A DNA stretch of 15,087 bases from NCBI GenBank assembly GCA_036794995.1, contig DAIRFP010000119.1:1-15087 (forward strand). The letters are read 5' to 3'. The DNA comes from DAIRFP01 sp036794995 (GTDB taxonomy: Bacteria > Desulfobacterota > Binatia > UBA9968). The position numbers and the translations under genes were made by a program. Shown here piece by piece: positions 7,415 through 14,445 of this stretch (positions within the stretch are counted from its first letter, which is position 1; every line of letters starts with the position of its first letter). Under the pieces are notes generated by a model. It worked only from the letters and a program-made list of their open reading frames with translations. It was not told the DNA's origin and made no database searches.

Positions 7415-7918
7415 ATGAAATTGTCGCTTGCTTTCTTTGTCGTGGGCGTGCTCTTGGTGCTGTTACAAACGACTTTTCTCCATCTGCTTCCACTGGGTCC
7501 GGTGGTTCCCGACTTGATCCTCGTGCTTTGCGTCTACTGGGGGTTGCACCATCCTACCGTCGGCGCCGTCCTGGGCTCGTTTTTGTTAGGTTACTCGGTT
7601 GATGTGGTGTCGAGTCCGATTCTGGGGCTCAACGCCTTTGCGATGTCGCTGGTGTTTCTGGCGGTTTATTTGAGCTCGCGCTCGATTTGGCTGCACCATC
7701 CGATGGTGAGTTCCATCGTCGTTCTCTTGGCATCGTTGGTTAAGGGGGCAGCGCTGATTTTGGTCTGGAATGTATTCTTAAGCGTCGACGGCTTCTGGAC
7801 AGGCGCGGTCCGATATATTCTAATGGAAGCGCTGGTGGCCGCGGTGCTGGCGCCGCTCGTGTTCGCGCTGTTGCGGCGCGGACAGACGTATTTGGAACAG
7901 GCCCGGGTGCCGGCGTAG
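7415..7918 (+). CDS. mreD: Rod shape-determining protein MreD
   Basis: MreD is a small integral membrane partner of MreC in the elongasome. The product has 167 residues with about five hydrophobic segments. Family-like features are VVPDLILVLCVYWGLHHP after the first helix and GYSVDVVSSPILGLNAFAM, the conserved G-x-x-x-D-x-x-x-P-x-G-x-x-A/F pattern. The start ATG is preceded by an A/T-rich stretch with no clear Shine-Dalgarno sequence. Repeat copy B separates it from mreC. mrdA starts seven bases after its stop, so it is likely co-translated with the downstream genes. The position between mreC and mrdA strongly supports the call. Confidence 0.9.
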   Translation: MKLSLAFFVVGVLLVLLQTTFLHLLPLGPVVPDLILVLCVYWGLHHPTVGAVLGSFLLGYSVDVVSSPILGLNAFAMSLVFLAVYLSSRSIWLHHPMVSSIVVLLASLVKGAALILVWNVFLSVDGFWTGAVRYILMEALVAAVLAPLVFALLRRGQTYLEQARVPA

Positions 7919-7925
7919 GCTCGAG

Positions 7926-9809
7926 ATGGCATTACTCGCCGATATCAACAGACAAGACGGCGCGCCGGAGCTGCGCAGACGAACTCGCCTGCTTTACGCT
8001 ATTCTGTTCATTGTATTCGGGGCTCTGATAGTGCGCCTTTCTTTCCTGCAAATCATCGATGGCGAACGCTACACATTTCTTTCCGAGAATAATCGCGTGC
8101 GCATCAAGAGAATCCCCGGGACGCGAGGGATGGTTCTCGATCGCGGCGGGCAACTCCTCGTCGATAGCCGCCCTTCCTTCGATCTGCTGTTCGTTGCCGA
8201 GGATGCGGAGGCGCCCGAAAGCACGTTGCGTCAGCTGGCGCGCTACCTTGGGCGGGACGAAAAGGAGTTGCTGGCGATCTTTGAAGAGAACAAACGACGG
8301 CCCGCTTTTGAGGAAGTGGTGATTGGCAAGGACGTGGACTGGGCGACGGTGGTGGCGGTGGAAGCGCATCAGTTGGATTTACCAGGAATCACGTTACGAG
8401 CGCGCCCGCGACGCAGCTACACGGATGGTCAGATCGGCGCTCACGTTCTCGGCTATCTGGGCGAGATCGGTCCGAGACAGCTGAAGGTCCTGAAAGATCA
8501 GGGTTACACCATCGGCGACGAGGTGGGACAATACGGTTTGGAAAAGAAATGGGAGGACTTTCTTCGCGGTCAGAGCGGTGGGCAACAGGTGGAAGTGGAT
8601 GCGCTGGGGCGGCGGGTCCGGGTCCTCCATGAAGTTACCGACGTTCCCGGTTACACGGTGCACCTAACTTTGGATCGTCAGTTGCAGGACACCGCCTTCG
8701 AAGCTCTCAAGGGTAAGGAAGGAACTCTCGTTGCTCTCGACGTCAACACCGGTGATATTCTCGCCATGGTCAGCACGCCGGCCTTCGATCCAAATGTTTT
8801 CTCCCGCGGCATCAAGTCCGATGAGTGGCAGTCCCTGCTAAAGGATAAACTTCGCCCCTTGAGCAATCGGGCAATCCAAGGTCAGTACCCTCCGGGGTCC
8901 ACTTTTAAGATCATCACAGCCATTGCCGGGTTGGAAGAGGGCGTGCTGCAACCCGAAAGCCGAATCTCCGATCCCGGCTACTATTACTTCGGCAATCGTC
9001 AGTTTCGTGACTGGAAAAAGGGCGGACATGGTTCGGTCGACCTGCACCGAGCCATTGTCGAGTCCTGCGACACCTACTTCTATCAGGCAGGTCAAAGAAT
9101 CGGAGTCGATCGAATCGCGAAGTGGGCGCGGGCGTTTGGCCTGGGAGAAAGGAGCGGCGCCGCGCTCGACGACGAGAAGGGCGGCATCGTTCCCGATAGC
9201 GAGTGGAAGAGAAAGCGATTCCGCCAGCCCTGGTATCCCGGGGAAACGCTCTCGGTTGCCATCGGTCAAGGCTACCTCACAGTGACGCCGCTGCAGCTCG
9301 CCAATATGATGGCCGCGCTGGCCAACGGCGGGACCCTTTACCGGCCCCGAATCGTGAGCAAGATAGAATCTGTAGACGGCACCAGCGTTCGCGAGTTCGG
9401 ACCGGAGAAAATCCGCACGATTGCTATCAAGCAGGGAACTCTGGAACGTTTGCACAAAGCATTGGCCCACGTAGTTAACGGCGCGGGGGGAACGGGCGGC
9501 GCGGCAAGGTCCAGTCTAGTCGAGATTGCAGGTAAGACGGGGACGGCGCAAGTCATCGAGATGAAAGGCGCCTATTTAAAAAGCGAGCAGCTCTCCTATT
9601 TCAATCGGGACCATGCCTGGTTTGTCGCCTACGCGCCAGCGCAGAATCCAAAAATCGCTGTGGTGAGTTTGGTTGAGCATGGCGGCCATGGTGGCGACGC
9701 TGCCGCCCCTTTGGCGAAAAAAGTAATCGAAAAGTATATCGAGCTGCAGAAGCGGCCGCCGGCGGAGCAACGACAGGCGCGCATCCCAGGAGAAATTCGT
9801 GCAGATTGA
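7926..9809 (+). CDS. mrdA: Penicillin-binding protein 2, elongation-specific peptidoglycan transpeptidase
   Basis: PBP2 cross-links new glycan strands in the lateral wall with RodA. The product has 627 residues. A membrane anchor lies at about 22-42, then the PBP dimerisation/pedestal domain (RGMVLDRGGQLLVDSRP near 67-83), then a class B transpeptidase domain from about 245. Catalytic motifs are complete: STFK with Ser325 and Lys328, SCD at 380-382 (the PBP2 form of SxN), and KTG at 537-539. GQGYLTVTPLQLA is also typical. The start ATG is seven bases after mreD, with a poor ribosome site. The end overlaps rodA by 11 bases. Confidence 0.96.
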   Translation: MALLADINRQDGAPELRRRTRLLYAILFIVFGALIVRLSFLQIIDGERYTFLSENNRVRIKRIPGTRGMVLDRGGQLLVDSRPSFDLLFVAEDAEAPESTLRQLARYLGRDEKELLAIFEENKRRPAFEEVVIGKDVDWATVVAVEAHQLDLPGITLRARPRRSYTDGQIGAHVLGYLGEIGPRQLKVLKDQGYTIGDEVGQYGLEKKWEDFLRGQSGGQQVEVDALGRRVRVLHEVTDVPGYTVHLTLDRQLQDTAFEALKGKEGTLVALDVNTGDILAMVSTPAFDPNVFSRGIKSDEWQSLLKDKLRPLSNRAIQGQYPPGSTFKIITAIAGLEEGVLQPESRISDPGYYYFGNRQFRDWKKGGHGSVDLHRAIVESCDTYFYQAGQRIGVDRIAKWARAFGLGERSGAALDDEKGGIVPDSEWKRKRFRQPWYPGETLSVAIGQGYLTVTPLQLANMMAALANGGTLYRPRIVSKIESVDGTSVREFGPEKIRTIAIKQGTLERLHKALAHVVNGAGGTGGAARSSLVEIAGKTGTAQVIEMKGAYLKSEQLSYFNRDHAWFVAYAPAQNPKIAVVSLVEHGGHGGDAAAPLAKKVIEKYIELQKRPPAEQRQARIPGEIRAD

Positions 9810-10902
9810 TCGGCGGCTCGCGGCCCATTTTGATTGGACGCTTTTTCTCTTGGCGCTAGTGTTTGTGTCCATCGGCATCGCGACGATCTATAGCGCGAAC
9901 TATAATATCGCTGAAGAGCATGCGGGTGCCTTGCCTTCCAGGCAGCTGATCTGGCTGGGGCTCGGCATCATAGCGATGATGACGGCCGTGGCCTTCGATT
10001 ATCATTATATCGATCGGCTTGCGTATCCGTTTTATGGCGCCATGCTATTACTCCTGCTGCTGGTTCTTTTCGTCGGCCATTCGGGCGGTGGATCCCAGCG
10101 CTGGATCAACTTTGGGTTTTTCCGTTTGCAACCTTCGGAGCCCGCGAAAATTGCCATTGTTCTGATGATGGCTAAGTATTTGCAAAGTGACGAACCGCCG
10201 CAAGGATTTCGACTCCGTGATTTGTGGGTGCCGTTTGTGTTGGTTGGCCCGCTGGTTATCCTAACCTTGGTGCAACCGGACTTGGGCACCGCGATCATTT
10301 TGGGGATTGTTTTCCTCAGTATGATTCTGATGGGTGGGCTTCGACTCCGCTCTTTTCTCTGTCTGGTAGGCGCGGGGCTGGCTTTTTTGCCGATCGGCTG
10401 GCACTTCTTAAAGGCCTACCAGCGTCAACGCATTCTGACTTTTCTCGATCCGGACCGCGATCCGCTGGGCGCCGGTTATCACGTGATTCAGTCGCAGATC
10501 GCCATTGGTTCAGGCGGGCTCTTTGGCAAGGGATATCTTCACGGCACGCAGAACCGGCTCGACTTCTTGCCCGCCCAGCACACCGATTTTATCTTTGCGG
10601 TGTTTTCCGAAGAGTGGGGTTTTGTGGGCTGCGTGATCTTACTCATGCTTTACTTCGCGCTGATTGTCTACTCTTTTAGATTAATCGAACGGGCCAAAGA
10701 CCGTTTCGGCGGCCTGTTGATATTTGGCATGGTGGCGATCTTCTTTTGGCACGTGGTGATCAACATCGCCATGGTGGCAGGCGTCATGCCAGTGGTTGGG
10801 GTCCCGCTGCCGCTGGTAAGTTACGGCGGTTCGTCCCTGGCCTCTATGATGTTCGCGCTGGGCGTGATGATCAACGTGAGCATGCGGCGCTATACGTTCT
10901 AG
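9799..10902 (+). CDS. rodA: SEDS-family peptidoglycan glycosyltransferase RodA
   Basis: RodA polymerises lipid II into glycan strands as partner of PBP2. The product has 367 residues and about ten membrane segments. Family signatures are LVQPDLGTAI, FLPAQHTDFIFAVFSEEWGF with catalytic Asp263 (the equivalent of E. coli Asp262), and the C-terminal LPLVSYGGSS. The GTG start at 9799 is supported by AGGAG just upstream and by an 11-base overlap with mrdA, a sign of translational coupling. The end ACG TTC TAG lies in a 14-base sequence that recurs after repeat copy D. Confidence 0.96.
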   Translation: MQIDRRLAAHFDWTLFLLALVFVSIGIATIYSANYNIAEEHAGALPSRQLIWLGLGIIAMMTAVAFDYHYIDRLAYPFYGAMLLLLLLVLFVGHSGGGSQRWINFGFFRLQPSEPAKIAIVLMMAKYLQSDEPPQGFRLRDLWVPFVLVGPLVILTLVQPDLGTAIILGIVFLSMILMGGLRLRSFLCLVGAGLAFLPIGWHFLKAYQRQRILTFLDPDRDPLGAGYHVIQSQIAIGSGGLFGKGYLHGTQNRLDFLPAQHTDFIFAVFSEEWGFVGCVILLMLYFALIVYSFRLIERAKDRFGGLLIFGMVAIFFWHVVINIAMVAGVMPVVGVPLPLVSYGGSSLASMMFALGVMINVSMRRYTF

Positions 10903-11066
10903 ACTAGCAGGCTGCTGAAAAAGCCTCATATGCTTCGTTGCGCTCAATCGCCTCACTCCAACGTACTGGCTAAGTACGCCTCCGCTCGTCGATTTTTCGC
11001 GCGCCTCGCCTCTGAGTCTTTTTGAGCAGCCTGCAAACAGAGTTTTTCAGCAACGTTCTAGACTAG
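10894..11066 (+). repeat. Interspersed inverted-terminal repeat element, copy D, with 14-bp flanking direct repeats
   Basis: This is the best-preserved copy. The 22-base terminal arms at 10907-10928 and 11013-11034 (GCAGGCTGCTGAAAAAG and CTTTTTGAGCAGCCTGC cores) match as inverted repeats with two mismatches. A further motif GAGTTTTTCAGCA at 11040-11052 repeats the left-arm theme. The centre has a different small hairpin (ACGTACT, GGCT, AAGTACGC type) in place of the inner module of A and B. The perfect direct repeat ACGTTCTAGACTAG stands at 10894-10907 and 11053-11066; its first copy contains the rodA stop codon. No ORF is seen inside. Confidence 0.85.
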
Positions 11067-11080
11067 GCTAGACAGACGGC

Positions 11081-11132
11081 AGACTGAAGACCGAGGACCG
11101 TCTACGGTCATCCGTCATCGGTCAGTCTTTTT
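11081..11132 (+). terminator. Intrinsic terminator after rodA, in the gap to convergent trxA
   Basis: AGACTGA (11081-11087) pairs with TCAGTCT (11122-11128), and CCGA pairs with TCGG inside it. An inner GACCG / CGGTC hairpin has loop TCTA. On the plus strand TTTTT follows at once (11128-11132), directly against the trxA stop codon. The shape is right for stopping plus-strand transcripts. On the minus strand no T-run follows, so it is less likely to end trxA by the classical mechanism. Confidence 0.7.
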
Positions 11133-11459
11133 CTATTGCAAGGCTTTTTCGATGGCGCTGACCAACTTGGCTTTGGGGACTGCGCCGACGATCTGTTCCT
11201 TGACTGTTCCGGCCTTCAAGATAATCAAGTTGGGGATGCCGCGGATGCCGTAGCGCGACGCCGTGACGGGATGGTCGTCGACATTCAGCTTCGCCACTTT
11301 CAACTTGCCCTCAAACTCGCCGGCAATCTCTTCGACGATGGGGGCGATGGACTTGCAGGGACCGCACCAGGGCGCCCAGAAGTCGACCAGCACCGGCAAA
11401 TCGCAACTCAGCACCTCGGCTTCGAAATTGTTATCTCCAACTTCTGTGATCTTTCCCAT
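11133..11459 (-). CDS. trxA: Thioredoxin
   Basis: A 108-residue cytosolic thiol-disulfide reductase. The active site WCGPC has Cys32 and Cys35, inside VLVDFWAPWCGPCKSIAP. The cis-proline is in GIRGIPNLII (Pro76), and the length is the family norm. An extra Cys19 precedes the second strand. A good ribosome site (AAGGAG, eight bases before the ATG) lies in the 12-base gap after pepA, so trxA is the last gene of a folE-pepA-trxA unit. Through CcdA it could feed electrons to the periplasmic TlpA encoded on the same strand. Confidence 0.96.
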   Translation of the reverse strand: MGKITEVGDNNFEAEVLSCDLPVLVDFWAPWCGPCKSIAPIVEEIAGEFEGKLKVAKLNVDDHPVTASRYGIRGIPNLIILKAGTVKEQIVGAVPKAKLVSAIEKALQ

Positions 11460-11471
11460 AGTAGTGTCTCC

Positions 11472-12950
11472 TTATAGGGTTAAAAGAAATCTAAGCAGGG
11501 TCCGGACTCCAAAGCCGGTTCCCCCCTTGGCACAGAGGGCGGTCTCCGTTTCGGTAAAGGCCGGGCCCGCGATGTCGAGGTGTGCCCACGGTATGTCATC
11601 GACAAATTCCTGCAAGATCAAGGCGGCGGTGATGGCGCCACCGTGAGGGCCGGCGACGTTTTTCATGTCCGCGACGCTGCTTTTCAAGGCCTCGCGATAT
11701 TCTTTCACCAGCGGCAGTTGCCAGAGTTTCTCGCCGGCGTCGCGGCCGCAGCGGATGACGTTGTCTGAAAGCGCTTGATCGTTGCTAAAGATGCCCGCTA
11801 CTCCAGTGCCGAGCGCTACCACGCAAGCGCCGGTCAAGGTCGCCAAGTTGATCATATAATCCGGCTTTTGTTGGGCGGCGAGGGCCAAGGCGTCGGCTAA
11901 TATCAGCCGCCCCTCAGCGTCGGTGTTGAGAACCTCGATGGTCTTGCCGTTCAGGTAACGAATAACATCGCCGGGCTTTTGGGCATTGCCGCCGGGGAGA
12001 TTATCGGTGGCCGGAATGTAACCGGTGACTTCGATATCCGGACGCAAATGGGGTAGGCGGCTCATGGTACCGATGACTGCCGCGCCGCCGGCCATATCAA
12101 GCTTCATGGTTTCCATGGACTTCGCCGGCTTGAGCGACAAGCCGCCGGAGTCGAATGTGATTCCTTTACCGATCAAAGCGACTTTCTTGCGCGGCTTACC
12201 GGCCGGCCGGTAATGGATCTTGATGAACCGCGGCTCCTCAAGGCTGCCGCGATTCACTGCCATGAGCCCGGCTAAATTCATCGCCGCGATCTTCTGCTTG
12301 CTCCAAACTTCTACCGACAAGCCGCGACCGCGGCAATGGCGTTGCGCTTGCTCCCCCAGGAAGCGGGCGGTCGTGATCGAAGGCGGCTCATTCACGAGAT
12401 CACGGGCCAAGAAGACGCCGGGGATGGTTTGTTCTACCATCTTCACCGCCCGCTCCAGAGCGGGGTTGCGCTTCAGTCCGGGTTTGAACAGGGTGAGGGT
12501 TTTTACTCCCGTGGCCGGATTCGAATTCGAGCGGTACTTGTTGAATCGGTAGGAAGCGAGGGTCGCGCCTTCCACAAGCGCTCCGGCCGCCTGCTCCGGC
12601 TCCTTGTCCGGTGCAAAAAAGACGGCGATCTCTTCGGCGCCCACCGCCAACGCTTCCTTCCGGGCGCGCGCGCCGGCCCTCCGCCATGTGTCTGAGTCAA
12701 TATCCTTGGCTTTACCAAAGCCGACTAACATTAGATGAGCCGCCGGCAAGTTTCCTGCGGTCGAATATACGAGGCTACTTCCTTCGGCGCCGGTAAACTT
12801 GCTCTTAAGAATCTGCTCGCTTAGTTTGCCGCGAAGCCGGCGGTTGAGAGCGCGAATCGCGGGTGCTTCCAATGCTTTTTCCTGCACCGGCAGCACCAGC
12901 AGGTCGGTTTTGACGGCATCTGCGCTGATATCTCTGAACCTTGTTTCCAC
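11472..12950 (-). CDS. pepA: Leucyl aminopeptidase, M17 family (cytosol aminopeptidase)
   Basis: This enzyme removes N-terminal residues from peptides in the cytosol with two metal ions, normally as a hexamer. The product has 492 residues. The less conserved N-terminal domain runs to about 160 and the catalytic domain follows. Metal-site and catalytic residues line up with E. coli PepA at a constant offset of 8: Lys262, Asp267, Lys274, Asp285, and NTDAEGRL with Asp344, Glu346 and Arg348. The start is GTG at 12950-12948, 13 bases after the folE stop. The alternative of a later ATG would cut into the first strand. In some bacteria PepA also binds DNA; nothing here shows that. Confidence 0.95.
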   Translation of the reverse strand: METRFRDISADAVKTDLLVLPVQEKALEAPAIRALNRRLRGKLSEQILKSKFTGAEGSSLVYSTAGNLPAAHLMLVGFGKAKDIDSDTWRRAGARARKEALAVGAEEIAVFFAPDKEPEQAAGALVEGATLASYRFNKYRSNSNPATGVKTLTLFKPGLKRNPALERAVKMVEQTIPGVFLARDLVNEPPSITTARFLGEQAQRHCRGRGLSVEVWSKQKIAAMNLAGLMAVNRGSLEEPRFIKIHYRPAGKPRKKVALIGKGITFDSGGLSLKPAKSMETMKLDMAGGAAVIGTMSRLPHLRPDIEVTGYIPATDNLPGGNAQKPGDVIRYLNGKTIEVLNTDAEGRLILADALALAAQQKPDYMINLATLTGACVVALGTGVAGIFSNDQALSDNVIRCGRDAGEKLWQLPLVKEYREALKSSVADMKNVAGPHGGAITAALILQEFVDDIPWAHLDIAGPAFTETETALCAKGGTGFGVRTLLRFLLTL

Positions 12951-12963
12951 GGGTGATTCCGAT

Positions 12964-13512
12964 TCAAATTCCTCGCCGGATTAAGGTCATGAACTCATTC
13001 CGCGTCTCCTGCCGCGTACGAAAAGCGCCAAGCAACGTGCTGGTGATAATCATGGAGTTTTGTTTTTCCACGCCGCGCATCCTCATGCACAGATGCTCGG
13101 CCTCGATGACGACGGCAACCCCAAGGGGATCAAGCATCTCCATGATGATACTGGCGATTTGATTAGTCAGCCGCTCCTGAACTTGAAGTCGACGAGCGTA
13201 AACGTCCACCAAACGGGCCAGTTTGGAAATCCCGACAATCTTGTGATGCGGGATGTAGGCGACGTGAGCCTTGCCGAAAAAAGGCAGGAGGTGATGCTCG
13301 CAGAGGGAATAAAAATCGATGTCCCGCTGGACGATCATCTCTTCATAGTCCTCGGTGAAAAGAGCGTCGTTGATCACCTTGGCCGGATCCTGCTGATAGC
13401 CTTGGGTCAAGAAAGTCAGGGCCTGAGCCACGCGTTGCGGCGTTCTCACGAGCCCTTCGCGATCCGGATCTTCGCCCAAAGCTTTGAGGATAAGACGGAC
13501 TTGCTCTTCCAT
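12964..13512 (-). CDS. folE: GTP cyclohydrolase I
   Basis: FolE converts GTP to 7,8-dihydroneopterin triphosphate, the entry step of folate and pterin synthesis, in the cytosol. The product has 182 residues, a normal length for the compact bacterial form. Zinc ligands are visible as Cys71 and His74 in SLCEHHLLPFFG, and Cys142 in EAEHLCMRMRG. HVAYIPHHKIVGISKLARL and QERLTNQIA are further family signatures. GGAG lies ten bases before the ATG. pepA starts 13 bases downstream, so the two are probably co-transcribed. A candidate promoter lies at 13569-13597. Confidence 0.95.
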   Translation of the reverse strand: MEEQVRLILKALGEDPDREGLVRTPQRVAQALTFLTQGYQQDPAKVINDALFTEDYEEMIVQRDIDFYSLCEHHLLPFFGKAHVAYIPHHKIVGISKLARLVDVYARRLQVQERLTNQIASIIMEMLDPLGVAVVIEAEHLCMRMRGVEKQNSMIITSTLLGAFRTRQETRNEFMTLIRRGI

Positions 13513-13568
13513 GTGGTTATGGCTCCATTCCGACGCGGGATTTGCAACCGATCGGAACTGCGATCAAA

Positions 13569-13597
13569 AAATTAACATGTACTCATGGGCAGGTCAA
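13569..13597 (-). promoter_or_regulatory. Possible promoter of the folE-pepA-trxA operon
   Basis: On the minus strand TTGACC (13592-13597) and TAATTT (13569-13574) are 17 bases apart, with TG one base before the -10 box (an extended -10). The leader would be about 50 bases. It lies downstream of repeat copy C as seen from ccdA, so folE may be transcribed separately from tlpA-ccdA. Confidence 0.4.
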
Positions 13598-13622
13598 ATT
13601 AGCGTGATAGATTCAGAGCAAT

Positions 13623-13710
13623 CGCATATGGCTTATCGCTTATAGTAGAGGGTGTCAAAGAAACCATACGCTATAGCCATAGGCCATATGCCAGCCGGAG
13701 CAGGCTGCTA
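13623..13710 (-). repeat. Partial repeat copy C: inner hairpin module plus one element end
   Basis: Positions 13623-13692 carry the hairpin module: CGCATATGGCTTATCGCTTA, a centre of about 15 bases, then CCATACGCTATAGCCATAGG and GGCATATGGCC on the opposite strand. It resembles the modules in copies A and B, but the centre differs. Next to it, AGCAGGCTGCTAG at 13699-13711 resembles the outer end of the full elements. The TAG inside it (minus strand, 13710-13708) is the ccdA stop codon. The outer blocks of A, B and D are missing. Confidence 0.65.
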
Positions 13711-14445
13711 GAGTCTTTTGAGCAGCCAGTCCGGGGTGAAACGGACCACGTAGGTATTGAGCAACGTCATATAATCGGTAATCAAGAGAATCCCCACGAA
13801 GATCAGCAACACTCCCCCCATGACGTGGACCAGCTGCAGGTAGCGGCGAAAAGTCTGGGAAAACTGGAAAAAGGAGTTGACCGCCAGCGCGCTCAGAAAG
13901 AACGGCAAGGCTAGACCCGCCGCATAGGTCGACAACAAGGAGATGCCCCGGCCGACTTCGCCTGAAGTTCCAGCCAAAGCGAGAATGGCGCCCAGGATCG
14001 GTCCCACACAAGGGGTCCAAGCGACCGCGAAAGTAATGCCCACCAGGACCGAACCCAAGTAGCCCGCCGGTTTGTCCTTGAGGTTAAACTGTAAATAGCG
14101 CTCCAGCGCGGGGATTTTGAAAAGCCCAACGAGATAGAGTCCCACGAGAAGGACAAACAGTCCGCCTAACAGGCGGATGAAGTTTCGGTAACCGAAGAAA
14201 AGACTGCCGAGATAGCTCGCCGAGGCGCCCAGGGAGACAAAGACCAGAGAGAAGCCAAAAATAAAAGCGACGGAATTCAATACCACCCGGGAGCGTACGC
14301 GTCTGGACGCCTGATCGCCGCGCATTTCCTCCAAAGAAACGCCGGAAACAAACGAAAGATACGACGGGATAAGCGGCAATACGCAGGGAGAAAGAAAGGA
14401 CAAAATACCGGCGGCAAAGGCAACGAAAAAATTAACGTCGGACAT
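13708..14445 (-). CDS. ccdA: Cytochrome c biogenesis / thiol-disulfide interchange membrane protein CcdA
   Basis: CcdA carries reducing equivalents from cytosolic thioredoxin across the inner membrane to periplasmic thioredoxin-like proteins. The product has 245 residues and about six membrane helices, the compact CcdA form without DsbD's periplasmic domains. The two redox cysteines stand in the expected motifs: Cys21 in LSPCVLPLIPSYLSF and Cys146 in AWTPCVGPILGAIL. Its ATG lies inside the end of tlpA (14-base overlap), so translation is coupled. The last codons (W-L-L-K-R-L, stop) contain GGCTGCTCAAAAGACTC, almost the same as the arm of the nearby repeat family. Confidence 0.93.
   Translation of the reverse strand: MSDVNFFVAFAAGILSFLSPCVLPLIPSYLSFVSGVSLEEMRGDQASRRVRSRVVLNSVAFIFGFSLVFVSLGASASYLGSLFFGYRNFIRLLGGLFVLLVGLYLVGLFKIPALERYLQFNLKDKPAGYLGSVLVGITFAVAWTPCVGPILGAILALAGTSGEVGRGISLLSTYAAGLALPFFLSALAVNSFFQFSQTFRRYLQLVHVMGGVLLIFVGILLITDYMTLLNTYVVRFTPDWLLKRL

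Noticed and set aside
8838..9470. Minus-strand open frame of 210 codons opposite mrdA
   Set aside because: It is antisense to the catalytic transpeptidase region, whose motifs fully explain the sequence conservation expected there.
2346..11034. CRISPR array or tandem repeat array
   Set aside because: The repeat copies are kilobases apart, in both orientations and without regular spacers.
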